64,000 bases of DNA from DATFDN01 sp035685165 (GTDB lineage Bacteria; Pseudomonadota; Alphaproteobacteria; Acetobacterales; Acetobacteraceae). This document shows positions 45,312-54,035 of this stretch, one piece after another; position 1 is the first letter of the stretch; each line of letters opens with the position of its first letter. The notes under the pieces were generated by a model. It was not told the DNA's origin and did not search any database. It saw only the letters and a list, made by a program, of their open reading frames with translations. Location: the NCBI GenBank assembly GCA_035685165.1, contig DASRBI010000004.1, positions 214,429 through 278,428 on the forward strand. Reading direction: 5' to 3'. The translations under genes and the position numbers were made by a program.

Positions 45312-45782
45312 ATGAAAAGATCCTGGCTGACCCATGAACAATGGTCGGCGATGACGCTCTACGAGAAGTTCGAACAAGTTGTCATCTCCGTCCGCAGTGT
45401 CATCATCGCAGTGATCGTCGTGGCTGCAGTCTGGGCGTTGATTCGCGAGGTTGTGAACCGCTTGGTTTTGGGGGTATTTGATGCGCTCGGTTATGATAAC
45501 CTCCAGGTCGTCTTCGGGATGATTTTCACCGTGGTGATCGCACTTGAGTTCGAGCGATCCCTGCTGGTGGTGGCCCAGCGCAGCTTCGGGATCCTTCAGG
45601 TCCGCACGATCGTGCTGATCGCCCTTCTTGCCATAGCGCGCAAGTTCATCATCCTCGACCTCAGCGAGACAGGGTCGGCCGAGATCGCTGCCCTGGCCGC
45701 TGCCGCCCTCGCGCTCGGGGTGGTACACTGGCTGGTGCGCGATCAGGACCGTCGCGACCGGTTTGGGGGCGAGACGCCATGA
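45312..45782 (+). CDS. psiE: PsiE-family phosphate-starvation-inducible membrane protein
   Basis: 156 residues, ATG preceded by AGGGAGA. Four hydrophobic segments are visible: VVISVRSVIIAVIVVAAVWA, VVFGMIFTVVIALEFE, VRTIVLIALLAIARKFIILD and AALAAAALALGVVHWLV. ALEFERSLLVV and AIARKFIILDL are PsiE hallmarks. Function is unknown; PsiE is a regular terminal member of tLST loci. Its stop overlaps an ATG for a short downstream frame (ATGA at 45779). Confidence 0.9.
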   Translation: MKRSWLTHEQWSAMTLYEKFEQVVISVRSVIIAVIVVAAVWALIREVVNRLVLGVFDALGYDNLQVVFGMIFTVVIALEFERSLLVVAQRSFGILQVRTIVLIALLAIARKFIILDLSETGSAEIAALAAAALALGVVHWLVRDQDRRDRFGGETP

Positions 45783-45886
45783 CTGCGGACCCTGCCGGCC
45801 ACCGCCCGCTCGATCTGGTGCAGTCGGCGCTGCTCCTGGCCCCTGTCGAACACTATGGAGGCGGCCCCTCCATCGAGGCGCTATAG
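45779..45886 (+). pseudogene. Truncated ORF coupled to psiE
   Basis: The ATG overlaps the psiE stop and the frame reads about 28 residues (ADPAGHRPLDLVQSALLLAP) before entering IS3-type sequence and a TAG. It appears to be the start of a further locus gene lost when the transposase fragment was joined near 45865. Family not recognisable. Confidence 0.35.
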
Positions 45887-46255
45887 GAGGCAATCGCACG
45901 CTTCGGCACCCCGGAAATCTTCAACACCGACCAGGGCAGCCAATTCACCAGCCCGCGATTCACCGAGGTGTTGACCGCAGCCGGCATCCGGGTCTCCATG
46001 AATGGGCGCAGCCAATGGCTCGACAACGTGTTCATCGAGGGCTTCTGGCGGTCGCTGAAATACGAATGCATCTACCTCAATGCATTCGAGACCCGGTCGC
46101 AGGCCCGAGCCGGTATCGCCAGGTGGATCACCTACTACAACACAGCCAGGCCCCACACAGTCTTGGACGGCAAGACCCCGCTACGCGCACCCCCTCGATC
46201 CGGCGTTCAACCTAAATCCGGCAGTTGGCATTCGGCGCGATTTGATTTTGGCTGA
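45865..46255 (+). mobile_element. IS3-family transposase remnant (OrfB C-terminal part)
   Basis: The frame reads IEAL-stop-EAIARFGTPEIFNTDQGSQF, then RVSMNGRSQWLDNVFIEGFW, RSLKYECIYLNAFETRSQAR and WITYYNTARPHTVLDGKTP. These are the second Asp and the Glu of the DDE core and the PH-x-x-L end of IS3 transposases. The N-terminal half including the first Asp is missing, an in-frame TAG (45884-45886) interrupts the frame, and no inverted repeats are seen. It is inactive and marks the right border of the cargo. Confidence 0.85.
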
Positions 46256-46363
46256 CATTTCTCTCGCGAAGATTTCGTCGGGCGCGAAGCTCATCGTGCC
46301 GATGATTGAGCGATCCATGGCGACCGACCGAGCCTTCGCCAAGGCGCGTCGCGATCGAGCCGC

Positions 46364-47293
46364 TCAGGTCGCAGGCGGTTCGGCCGAGAGGGCGGGATAG
46401 TTTTCGCGCAACATCGCCAGGAACGATCCCAGTGCGGGATTGCTGTTCGTATCTCGCCAACAGGCTATGAATTTGACTTGGGTCGGGCCGTCGTCGTCCC
46501 AGACTTCCCGGTAAACGACGCCTTTGTAGCGGCCCCCCGTCGCGCCCTCGAACATCAAGAGCGTTCCATAATTCGCACTGATCAGGCTCAGCAACCTGTC
46601 CAGTGAAACGTCCTGATGGAGGATGTGCTGGAAGCCCACCGCATGATGAAGCTTCGCCGTGAGCAGCCCTTCCAATTCCGGTCCTGGGCCTTGCTGCGGG
46701 ACGAGGAATTTTTCATTTACGAGATCCGCCCAGCGGATCCTCGGATTTTGACCAAGCGCATGATGCTCGGGGAAAGCCACGATCACCCGCTCGCTCCAGA
46801 ATAAAAGCACGCGACCGTCCCACGCCGTCGCTTGGCCGGTCATGATCGCGACATCGACGGCGTTGCCCGCGAGTGCGCAAAGCAGCCACTCATGGCTTCC
46901 ATCGACCGTGCGCACATCCACATCCGGAAAGCGCCGACTGTATCCGACGAGCGTCGTGTGCATGTTCCCTGCCGAAGGAGAGGCTTGAACGCCGATCGCC
47001 AGCAGGCCAAGTTCGCCACGGCTCCTGCTCCTGAGCCGCTGGAGCTCAATATCCACGTCATCGAGTATCCGCTTGGCGCTCGCGATGAACTCCAGCCCCA
47101 CCGTGGTGAGGCGGGTGCCGCCATTCGTCCTTTCGAATAACACCACGCGGAGTTGGCGCTCGATCTCGTGCAGCCGGCGGCTCAGGGTCGATTGGCGTAT
47201 GTTCAGAGCTTCCGCCGCCTGCCGCAGGCTGCGGTGCTGTGACGTTACGAGCGCCAAACGCAAATCACGAAGCTCTATATCCACGCCGTTCAC
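46364..47293 (-). CDS. LysR-family transcriptional regulator
   Basis: 309 residues. The N-terminal HTH has LRDLRLALVTSQHRSLRQAAEALNIRQSTLSRRLHEIE, with the recognition helix in QSTLSRRL, followed by the linker LFERTNGGTRLTTVGLEFIA. The effector domain is complete to SALSAEPPAT-like end residues. Starts are GTG (47293, or 47284). It lies alone between the IS remnant and the Fic remnant, with no divergent target gene left, so its target may have been lost. Its 3' end shares 19 bp with a LysR scrap at 32614. Confidence 0.88.
   Translation of the reverse strand: MNGVDIELRDLRLALVTSQHRSLRQAAEALNIRQSTLSRRLHEIERQLRVVLFERTNGGTRLTTVGLEFIASAKRILDDVDIELQRLRSRSRGELGLLAIGVQASPSAGNMHTTLVGYSRRFPDVDVRTVDGSHEWLLCALAGNAVDVAIMTGQATAWDGRVLLFWSERVIVAFPEHHALGQNPRIRWADLVNEKFLVPQQGPGPELEGLLTAKLHHAVGFQHILHQDVSLDRLLSLISANYGTLLMFEGATGGRYKGVVYREVWDDDGPTQVKFIACWRDTNSNPALGSFLAMLRENYPALSAEPPAT
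46396..46414. repeat. 19-bp direct repeat, right copy
   Basis: Identical to 32614-32632, in the same orientation, at the 3' end of the intact lysR gene. Together they bracket the cargo region; see the left copy. Confidence 0.8.
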
Positions 47294-47400
47294 ATCGTCG
47301 GCCCGGATACGCGCCGACGCCTCCTACAAACTTTGCCGCCCCTCCCTGTTCGCCTCCATCTCGATATACGTTGCTCTTGGTTTCGATTACCCTCGGCGCG

Positions 47401-47878
47401 TCAGGTCGGCAAGGGATCCGTGCCGCGATCGAGCAAGGCCAGATAGTCCGAATAGGCGTAGATCCGGCCGCGTTGCCGTCCCGTGGTCTCGCGCACGACG
47501 TTGATCTCGGCGAGGTTTTCCAGCGCCGTGCTGGCGGTCGGGAAAGAGACGGCGAGTTTCTCGGAGACAGTCTGGATGGTGACGATTGGGCTGGCTTGCA
47601 TCAATTCGTGGACGCGAACCGCGGATGGGGCCGCGCGGCCGAGGCCGGCGATCTGCTGTCGGTGAGCATCGAACATGGCGATCAGATCGCGCGCGGTCGC
47701 GAAGGCTTGTTCAGCGGTCTCCGCGACGCCGGTCAGGAAGAACTCCATCCAGGTCTCCCAGGTCCCAGCCTGGCGGACCTCCTGCAGGAGCCGGTAATGG
47801 TCGTCGCGCCGGCACGCGCTCGCCTCCCGCGCTCGTTTCGACATAGGCGCCGAGCCTGTGGTTCTCTCCGTTCGTCAC
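47401..47878 (-). pseudogene. Fic-family gene with the catalytic core deleted
   Basis: A native start seems kept: GTG at 47878 with AAGGA upstream, coding RLGAYVETSAGGERVPA, like the N-terminal arm of one Fic subfamily. At about 47805 the frame changes and the C-terminal part follows: DDHYRLLQEVRQAGTWETWM, EFFLTGVAETAEQAFATARD and a winged helix (TIQTVSEKLAVSFPTASTAL, YAYSDYLALLDRGTDPLPT). The whole Fic core with the HPFxxGNGR motif is absent. It is an internal deletion product, not an AMPylator. Confidence 0.7.
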
Positions 47879-48018
47879 AGGCGATCCTTTAATTAGCTTG
47901 GGCCGCTATTAAAGCATACCGCATATATCTTAAAGGGACCCAGGCTAATTCAAGGCTGCCAGCATGAAGATGCGTCCGCAGGTGCGGGCGGTTGGAAGCA
48001 CGGCAGGACGAGAAAGTG

Positions 48019-48048
48019 GGCTGGCTCGACATCTTCGAGCCCTCAGCC
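48019..48048 (-). terminator. Hairpin downstream of tRNA-Arg, terminator candidate
   Basis: Seven-base-pair inner stem (GGCTCGA with TCGAGCC, loop CATCT) extended by GGCT/AGCC across a 3-base bulge. It lies about 45 bp beyond the 3' end of the tRNA on the minus strand and is followed by CCCACTTTC. T-rich content is modest. Confidence 0.4.
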
Positions 48049-48091
48049 AACCTAATCCGACTGGCGCCACAAGGCGCACATCTAGGGAGGT

Positions 48092-48168
48092 TGGCGCACC
48101 CGACACGATTCGAACGTGTGGCCTCCACCTTCGGAGGGTGGCGCTCTATCCAGCTGAGCTACGGGTGC
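48092..48168 (-). tRNA. tRNA-Arg (anticodon CCG), intact
   Basis: 77 nt with encoded CCA. Acceptor GCACCCG pairs with CGGGTGC, D-stem GCTC/GAGC, anticodon stem CCACC/GGTGG with loop CTCCGAA (anticodon CCG), T-stem ACACG/CGTGT with loop TTCGAAT, discriminator G. It differs in acceptor, anticodon stem and T-arm from the tRNA split at the island ends, so it is a separate gene, lying just inside the right end of the island. Confidence 0.95.
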
Positions 48169-48298
48169 ATCTCAATTTCGCCTAGCCCGACCGACCTATG
48201 AGGGTCAACGGATTCGGCCTTCACAAACCATTCCTGCATCGCGGCCGCCGGGCGACTACGCCCCGCTACCCGCTGTTCCGCCCCCGTTCTCCGAAAAC

Positions 48299-48320
48299 TG
48301 CTTACGCGGCGCTTACGCGA
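48299..48320 (+). repeat. Right copy of the 22-bp island-end repeat
   Basis: Contains TGCTTACGCGG followed by CGCTTACGCGA and agrees with 29066-29087 at 19 of 22 positions. It lies 100 bp inside the tRNA 5' half. The pair of short motifs resembles integrase arm sites. Confidence 0.7.
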
Positions 48321-48420
48321 AAATTTTTCAGGGTTGGGCGGCGCTTGCAGGATCATTCAAGCTACTGTTTTCACGAACCTTTCTGCAGTTACTCACTCAC
48401 AGAACACCCTTGACACCTGC

Positions 48421-48460
48421 CTTCAGAGGGCGACGCTCTATCCAGCTGAGCTACGGGTCC
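48421..48460 (-). pseudogene. Orphan 5' half of a tRNA-Arg(CCG), right attachment site
   Basis: Reads GGACCCG (acceptor), TA, GCTC...GAGC (D-arm AGCTGGATA loop), then TCGCC and CTCTGAAG. No 3' half follows: the next bases give no T-arm or acceptor. The acceptor strand GGACCCG and stem TCGCC pair perfectly with CGGGTCC and GGCGA at 28891-28935, reconstituting a 77-nt tRNA-Arg. The loop here has T where the left half has C, so one base differs in the shared core. Confidence 0.85.
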
Positions 48461-48502
48461 TGCACCGCCTCCATACGCGATCCCGTCGCCGGCCGGAACC
48501 CC

Positions 48503-49393
48503 TCACCGTCCCGCCGGCACCACCGCCGGTTCGGGTGCCGCGGTCAGCAGGCGCAGGAAGTCGGAGTCCGGGGTTAAAACAAGCTTCGACTTCCCATCCA
48601 CGAAGCTCGCCCGATAGGCCTGCAACGTCCGCCAGGTCGCATAGAACCCGGGATCCTTCCCGTAGGCGTCGGCATAGGTCTTGGTGGCGATCGCCTCGCC
48701 TTCGCCGCGCAGCCGGTCGGCCTGCGCCTGCGCGTCCGCCAGCAGCACCGTGCGGTCGCGCTCGGCGTCGGCGCGGATGCGCGCGGCCTCCGCACCGCCC
48801 TCAGCGCGCGCCTGCGCCGCCACCCGCTCGCGCTCGCTCTGCATCCGCGACAGGATCGCCTCGGTGTTCTCGCGCGGCAGGTCGGCGCGGCGGATCCGTA
48901 CGTCCTCCACCTTCACCCCGAACGCCTGCATCTCGCCGTCCACTTGCGTGCGGATGTTCGCCATGATCCGGTCGCGGTCCGCCGATAGCACGTCGGGCAG
49001 CGAGCGCGTGCCCAGCACCCGGCGGATCGCGGAAGACACAATCGCGGTCAGCCGCCCGGAGATCGCCGCCTCCGAGGCGCCTGCCGCCTGATAGAAGCGG
49101 AGCGGGTCGGCGATCCGGTACATCGTGAAACTATCAACGATCAGCCGGCGCTGGTCGCCCAGGATCACCTCCTCGCTCGGCGCGCGCGCAAGCAACAGGC
49201 GGCGGTCGAAGGTGATCACGCCCTGCACGAAGGGAATCCGCGCATGCAGCCCGGGCGTCTCCACCACCCGCACGGGTTTGCCGAACTCGGTGACCAGCGC
49301 CTGATCGGTCTGCGCGACTGTGAACAGCGTGGCGAAGCCGAACACCACCATCACCACCAGCGCCGCCAGCAGCGCCACCTTGCCGCGGCTCAT
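48503..49393 (-). CDS. hflC: HflC, SPFH-domain modulator of FtsH
   Basis: 296 residues from MSRGKVALLAALVVMVVFGF (ATG overlapping the hflK stop, ATGA), one N-terminal membrane helix and a periplasmic SPFH/band-7 domain. QTDQALVTEFGKPVRVVETP, GLHARIPFVQGVITFDRRLL and the Glu/Ala-rich helical region VAAQARAEGGAEAARIRADA are typical. With HflK it forms a large cage around FtsH and controls membrane protein turnover. The chromosome's own FtsH partner is not in this window; the island copy of FtsH lies 5 kb away. Confidence 0.95.
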   Translation of the reverse strand: MSRGKVALLAALVVMVVFGFATLFTVAQTDQALVTEFGKPVRVVETPGLHARIPFVQGVITFDRRLLLARAPSEEVILGDQRRLIVDSFTMYRIADPLRFYQAAGASEAAISGRLTAIVSSAIRRVLGTRSLPDVLSADRDRIMANIRTQVDGEMQAFGVKVEDVRIRRADLPRENTEAILSRMQSERERVAAQARAEGGAEAARIRADAERDRTVLLADAQAQADRLRGEGEAIATKTYADAYGKDPGFYATWRTLQAYRASFVDGKSKLVLTPDSDFLRLLTAAPEPAVVPAGR

Positions 49394-50616
49394 TGCCCCG
49401 CTCCCACAGGCTTCGCCGCCGACGCCGCCGCGGCGGCCGTCGCCGGCGCGCCGCCTGGCTCGAGCGGCAGGAACGGCAGCACGCTGCGCATCCGGTCGTC
49501 GATCACGATGCTCTGGGTGTGGCTCAGCACCTCCTGCATCGTGTCGATGTAAAGCCGCTTCAGCGTCACGTCCTTGGCGAGCTGGTACGCCGCCAGCACG
49601 CTCAGGAAGCGCTGCGCCTCGCCCTGCGCGCGGGCGATCGCGGCCTGCTTGTCGCCCTCGGCGAGCGCCACGATCCGCGCCGCCTGGCCGCGCGCGCTCG
49701 GCACGATGTCGTTGCGGTAAGCCTCCGCCTGGTTCCGCATCCGCTCGGCGTCGGTGTTGGCGCGCTGCACGTCGCGGAAACTCTCGATCACCGCCTGCGG
49801 CGGATCGACTTTCTGCGGCAGCACTTGCACGATCTGCACGCCTGCCTTGTAGCCGTCCAAAATCTGCTGCGTTTGCCGTTGCACGTCGTCGGCGATCTGC
49901 GCGCGCAAGGGGCCAAGCGCCGGCTGGATCGGCGTGCGCCCCATCACCTCGCGCAGCACGCTTTCCGTCACCGACTTGATCGTGTCGCGCGGATCGCGCG
50001 TGTTGAACAGGAACGCCGCCACATCGTCGATCCGCCACAGCACCGCGATGTTGACATCGACGATGTTCTCATCGCCGGTCAGCATCAGCCCTTCCTGCGC
50101 CACCTCGTGCCCGCTCGTCGCTGCATCCGCCTGCTCGTCGGCGCCGCCCCCGCCCGAGCGGTAGCCAATCTCGATCCGGTTGACGCGCGTGACCTTCGGC
50201 GTCTCCACCCGCTCGATCGGCCAGGGCAGATGATAATTGAGCCCGGGCGGCGTCTGGCGCACCAGCGCGCCGAAGCGCAGCACCACGCCCTCCTCATCGG
50301 CCTCGACGCGATAGAAGCCGCTGATCAGCCAGAGCGCGAGGAAGGCGAGCCCGGCAAGCATGAGACCGCGCCCGCCGCCGCCGCTCCGCCCGCGCAGGAG
50401 CCGCCGCACGGCCGCCTGGGCACGCGCGATCAGCTCCTCAAGTTCGGGCATCGGCGGCACCGGGCCGCCCGGCCCCGGCCCGCGTCCGCCCGGCCCAGGC
50501 CCGCGCCCGCCCCCGCCGCCCCGGTCAGGCCCGTCGCCCCAGGGGACGCGCTGGCCCGGGCGCGGATTCGGCCGCTGCGTGCCCCAGGGATTCGGGCCAC
50601 CGTTGTCAGAAGGCAT
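49390..50616 (-). CDS. hflK: HflK, SPFH-domain modulator of FtsH
   Basis: 408 residues from MPSDNGGPNPWGTQRPNPRP, the characteristic Gly/Pro/Trp-rich cytoplasmic arm of HflK. The membrane helix is MLAGLAFLALWLISGFY, and the band-7 domain has EEGVVLRFGALVRQTPPGLN and VTRVNRIEIGYRSGGGG. The C-terminal coiled coil includes AEAYRNDIVPSARGQAARIV. The ATG at 50616 is preferred over an upstream in-frame start without sense. It is co-transcribed with hflC and divergent from mrp. Confidence 0.95.
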   Translation of the reverse strand: MPSDNGGPNPWGTQRPNPRPGQRVPWGDGPDRGGGGGRGPGPGGRGPGPGGPVPPMPELEELIARAQAAVRRLLRGRSGGGGRGLMLAGLAFLALWLISGFYRVEADEEGVVLRFGALVRQTPPGLNYHLPWPIERVETPKVTRVNRIEIGYRSGGGGADEQADAATSGHEVAQEGLMLTGDENIVDVNIAVLWRIDDVAAFLFNTRDPRDTIKSVTESVLREVMGRTPIQPALGPLRAQIADDVQRQTQQILDGYKAGVQIVQVLPQKVDPPQAVIESFRDVQRANTDAERMRNQAEAYRNDIVPSARGQAARIVALAEGDKQAAIARAQGEAQRFLSVLAAYQLAKDVTLKRLYIDTMQEVLSHTQSIVIDDRMRSVLPFLPLEPGGAPATAAAAASAAKPVGAGQ

Positions 50617-50754
50617 GGCGTGTTTCGCTCCTGAAGCCGGCGCACGCGGGGCCGGGCTTTCCGCGCAGACGAGGCTGCGCCACATATCGGCCGAGTGCCT
50701 TCCACCGGCTCACGGCGGCGTGGACTCTCATGCCCAAGAAGGGAATGCAAGCAA

Positions 50755-51891
50755 ATGAGCACGGCCCCAGGCCAGCCATCGCCCGATTCATTGCGCGAGG
50801 CGCTGCGCGCGATCGTCGATCCCGCGTCCGGCCGCGACATCGTTTCCGCGGGCCTCGTCGAGGCGATCGAGGTGCGCGGCGGCCTCGTTCACGTCGCCCT
50901 GCTCACCGATCGCGCGCACGCGGCGAAGATGGAGCCGGTGCGCGCCTCGGTGGAGGCGCTGCTCGCGCGCCAGCCCGGCGTGATGAACGCGACCGCCGTG
51001 CTGACCGCGCACAAGCCCGCCGCCGCTCCGGCCGCGCCGCAGCGGCCCGCCGCCGCGCACGGCCACCGCCCGGCGCACGGCGCCGCGCGGCCCGCGTTGC
51101 TGCCCGACGTCAGGGCGATCGTCGCGGTGGCATCGGGCAAGGGCGGCGTCGGCAAGTCCACCGTCGCCGTGAACCTCGCCGTGGCGCTCGCCCATCAGGG
51201 CCTCTCCGTCGGACTGCTGGATGCCGATATCTACGGCCCCAGCCTGCCGCGGATGCTCGGCATCGCCCGCAAGCCGGAGGTGCGGGGCGAGCGCATGGTG
51301 CCGATCGAGGCATGGGGCCTTGCGTGCATGTCGATCGGTTTCCTGGTCGAGGAGGAAACGCCGATGATCTGGCGCGGTCCGATGGTGATGGGCGCGCTCG
51401 AGCAGATGATGGGCCAAGTCACCTGGGGCGCGCGCGATGTGATGATCGTCGACATGCCGCCCGGCACCGGCGACGCGCAGCTCACGATGGCGCAGCGCGT
51501 GGCGCTGACGGGCGCCGTGATCGTCTCCACGCCGCAAGACATCGCACTCATCGACGCGCGCCGCGGCGTGCGGATGTTCGAGCGCGTGCGCGTGCCGGTG
51601 CTGGGCCTCGTTGAGAACATGAGCTATTTCTGCTGCCCCAATTGCGGCCACCGTGCCGAGATTTTCGGCCATGGCGGCGCGCGCGCCGAAGCCAAGCGCC
51701 TCGGTGCCGACTTCCTCGGCGAGATTCCGCTGCTGCTCGACATTCGCGAGGCGGGCGATGCCGGCACGCCGATCGTCGCTGCGGCACCCCGAAGCGAGGC
51801 GGCGCGCGCCTACGCCGATCTCGCCGCCCGCGTGTGGCAGAAAGTCACCGCCGCCGCCCCAGGCGCGGGACCGCGCATCGTGATCAACTGA
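50755..51891 (+). CDS. apbC: Mrp/NBP35-family iron-sulfur carrier ATPase (ApbC)
   Basis: 378 residues. An N-terminal MIP18-like domain (SLREALRAIVDPASGRDIVS) is followed by a Pro/Ala-rich linker and a deviant Walker P-loop ATPase: VASGKGGVGKSTVAVNLAVAL, DADIYGPSLPRMLG and IVDMPPGTGDAQLTM. The C-x2-C motif for the bridging 4Fe-4S cluster is in MSYFCCPNCGHRAEIFG. It transfers iron-sulfur clusters to target enzymes in the cytoplasm. The ATG at 50755 follows AAGGGAATG-type leader. Convergent with the JmjC gene, overlapping by 8 bp. Confidence 0.95.
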   Translation: MSTAPGQPSPDSLREALRAIVDPASGRDIVSAGLVEAIEVRGGLVHVALLTDRAHAAKMEPVRASVEALLARQPGVMNATAVLTAHKPAAAPAAPQRPAAAHGHRPAHGAARPALLPDVRAIVAVASGKGGVGKSTVAVNLAVALAHQGLSVGLLDADIYGPSLPRMLGIARKPEVRGERMVPIEAWGLACMSIGFLVEEETPMIWRGPMVMGALEQMMGQVTWGARDVMIVDMPPGTGDAQLTMAQRVALTGAVIVSTPQDIALIDARRGVRMFERVRVPVLGLVENMSYFCCPNCGHRAEIFGHGGARAEAKRLGADFLGEIPLLLDIREAGDAGTPIVAAAPRSEAARAYADLAARVWQKVTAAAPGAGPRIVIN

Positions 51892-53074
51892 CGGCGCCCT
51901 TCCGCACCACCAGCCCCTCCTCGATCAGCCGCTCGACGAAAGCGATCCGCGTCGCATCGTCGAACGCGCCCGGCACCGACGCCACCGCGTATTCTTGAGT
52001 GTTGAGCGCGAAGTCGAGCGCCGGGCCGAAAATGCCGGGAAAGACGATCGCCCGCGTGCCCACGTTCAGCCGGACGCTCTCCTCGCCCGGGTGCAAACGG
52101 CAGATCACGCCCCGCCGCGGTCCCACTATGTCGGCGGCGGTGATCGGCCGTTCCCGGAACGCGTCCGCGATTTGCCCGGATATATCGAGGGCGGCAGCCT
52201 GCACGAGCTCGTCGCGGAACTGGTCGAACACTGCGCCGACAAAAGAAGGATCGGCCAGCGCGCGCAGCGCGGCGGACGCGCGCTTGACCACGCCAGACGG
52301 CTCCTCGTGCATGAACCCGGGCGGCAGCGCGACGCGCAGGCGTTCGTCGCCGCGCACGGCCGCCGTGATGATGGCGTGCAGCAATTCCTCCAGCACCACC
52401 GGCACCACGCCGACCGAAATGTGCAGCGACGCGTCCGGCCCGCATTCGGCGATGTGCATGAATCCGCGCGGAATGTAGAGAAGATCGCCCTGCGCGAGCG
52501 TCAGCTCCGTCACCTCGCCGCGGAACTCGCGCGGCTCGTCGCCCATCTTGTCGGGCCGGACGGGAAAGACCCGACGCTCCTTCTCGATGCGCCAGAGCTT
52601 GCTGCCGAACACCTGCAGGATGAACACGTCGGTGTTGTCCCAGTGCGGCACAGAGCTCTTGCCGTAAGGCGGGGTCAGATAGAGATTCGTCTCGAACGCA
52701 TGACCGACCTCCTGCCAAAGCACGCGCGAAAACAAGCCGAGCTTCGGATCATAGCGTTGCAACTGCTCCAGGATCAGCGAACCCCCGGCACGCAGCTCGG
52801 CCAGGATGTCCTCGCGCCCTTTCGTGCTCGCCTCGCGGGAGGTGGTGCCGCCCGCGCCCTTGCGCGTCGCGTTGTTGATCTTCACCTGTCGCGGCAGCCG
52901 CATCACCGCCGCGTCGAAATCCTCCACCGTGAAGAAGTCGCCGTAGTAACCGGGATCGTTTCGCTGAACGACCAGGGGCTGCTGTTCCCAGTAGCGCGCC
53001 CGGAACTCCTCCTCGGAAACCGGCGCGATCAGGGATGCGAAACTCAGCTCGTCGAGAAACCGGCATCCCGTCAC
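51884..53074 (-). CDS. JmjC-domain (cupin) protein, ribosomal-oxygenase-like
   Basis: 396 residues from GTG 53074, which has GGAGG six bases upstream. The JmjC core shows VPHWDNTDVFILQVFGSKLW (H-x-D iron ligands) and LLYIPRGFMHIAECG (third His). The sequence before it (ARYWEQQPLVVQRNDPGYYG) matches the N-terminus of the YcfD/RoxA-like 2-oxoglutarate oxygenases, and a winged-helix-like C-terminal part follows. Such enzymes hydroxylate ribosomal proteins; the substrate here is unproven, and the third cupin group of this family may act on other proteins. Confidence 0.85.
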   Translation of the reverse strand: MTGCRFLDELSFASLIAPVSEEEFRARYWEQQPLVVQRNDPGYYGDFFTVEDFDAAVMRLPRQVKINNATRKGAGGTTSREASTKGREDILAELRAGGSLILEQLQRYDPKLGLFSRVLWQEVGHAFETNLYLTPPYGKSSVPHWDNTDVFILQVFGSKLWRIEKERRVFPVRPDKMGDEPREFRGEVTELTLAQGDLLYIPRGFMHIAECGPDASLHISVGVVPVVLEELLHAIITAAVRGDERLRVALPPGFMHEEPSGVVKRASAALRALADPSFVGAVFDQFRDELVQAAALDISGQIADAFRERPITAADIVGPRRGVICRLHPGEESVRLNVGTRAIVFPGIFGPALDFALNTQEYAVASVPGAFDDATRIAFVERLIEEGLVVRKGAVS

Positions 53075-53132
53075 GGCACGCCTCCATTCCTTGCAAGCGC
53101 GGATTGTAGGCGCGGCAGCCGCACCCGGTCGA

Positions 53133-54032
53133 TCATTTTGCACCGCCGGACACCATGCCGGCCTCGGCCGCCAACCGCCGCAGATTGGCCGCCCCCATCC
53201 GCGCATAGGCGAGCGGGGGCGCTTTTTCGGGATCCTGCTCGGCCTCCACGACCAGCCAGCCCACATAACCCCTCAACTCCGCGAGCACGGAGGCGAAATC
53301 CACAACGCCGTCACCCGGCACGGTGAAGGCGCCGGCGATCACCGCATCGAGGAAACTCCAATCGCGCGCCAGGGCCTCGCGCACGATTGCAGCGCGCAGG
53401 TCCTTGCAGTGGACATGCGCGATCCGCGCCCGGTGCTTGCGGGCGAGCCGCACCGGATCGGCGCCCGCGAAGGTCGCATGACCCGTGTCGAGCAGCAGCT
53501 TTAGCGCTGGCGCGGTCTCCGCCATCAGCCGGTCGATCTCCGCCTCGGTCTGGATCAGCGTGCCCATGTGATGGTGATAGGCGATCGCCACGCCTTCCCG
53601 GGCGACCGCCTCGGCCAGCGCCGACAGAAGCGCGGCGAAGCGCGGCCACTCCGCTTCCGCCAGCACCGGCCGGCGCGACAGCGGCGCCGCGCGATCCCCA
53701 TGTATGGCGGCCGTGGTGTCGCACAGGATCAGCACGCTGCAGCCGAGCGCCCTGAGCAGATCGAGATGCGGGCGCAACGCCGCCATCTCCGCCGCCACGT
53801 CGCGCACGCGCAGCGAAGCCGAGTACCAGCCGGAAACGAGATCGAGCCCATGCGCCGCCAGCACGGCACGCAACGCGCCGGGCTCGCGGGGAAACTTGTG
53901 CCCGAGCTCGATCCCCTCGAACCCCGCCTCCTTGGCTTCGCGCAAACAGGTGTCGAGCGGCGTCGCGCCACCCAGGCTCCGCAGATCGTCATTCGACCAG
54001 CCGATCGGGTTCGTGCCGAGCCGCACCGCCAT
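53133..54032 (-). CDS. iolE: Myo-inosose-2 dehydratase
   Basis: 299-residue TIM-barrel enzyme of the AP-endonuclease-2 fold that dehydrates scyllo-inosose. The N-terminus VRLGTNPIGWSNDDLRSLGG is diagnostic of IolE. GFEGIELGHKFPREPGALRA, AIAYHHHMGTLIQTEAEID (metal His) and LLDTGHATFAGADPV with HVHCKDLR complete the metal site. It starts 4 bp after iolD on the same strand, so the two steps are co-expressed. Confidence 0.94.
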   Translation of the reverse strand: MAVRLGTNPIGWSNDDLRSLGGATPLDTCLREAKEAGFEGIELGHKFPREPGALRAVLAAHGLDLVSGWYSASLRVRDVAAEMAALRPHLDLLRALGCSVLILCDTTAAIHGDRAAPLSRRPVLAEAEWPRFAALLSALAEAVAREGVAIAYHHHMGTLIQTEAEIDRLMAETAPALKLLLDTGHATFAGADPVRLARKHRARIAHVHCKDLRAAIVREALARDWSFLDAVIAGAFTVPGDGVVDFASVLAELRGYVGWLVVEAEQDPEKAPPLAYARMGAANLRRLAAEAGMVSGGAK

Positions 54033-54035
54033 CGC

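Larger units (their letters stand above)
48169..48502. other. 334-bp right-end region of the island, no gene
   Basis: Contains the right copy of the 22-bp end repeat (48299-48320), an AT-rich patch (AAAATTTTTCAGG) and the orphan tRNA 5' half (48421-48460). No protein-coding frame looks real. The 40 bp from 48461 to 48502 are the junction to the hflC end. Confidence 0.7.

Noticed and set aside
46080..46400. 106-codon plus-strand ORF after the IS3 remnant
   Set aside because: It reads the transposase end in another frame and runs into the lysR 3' end; no support.
49394..50038. HflC with a 215-residue N-terminal extension
   Set aside because: The extension is the hflK gene in another frame; the HflC membrane helix starts at ATG 49393.
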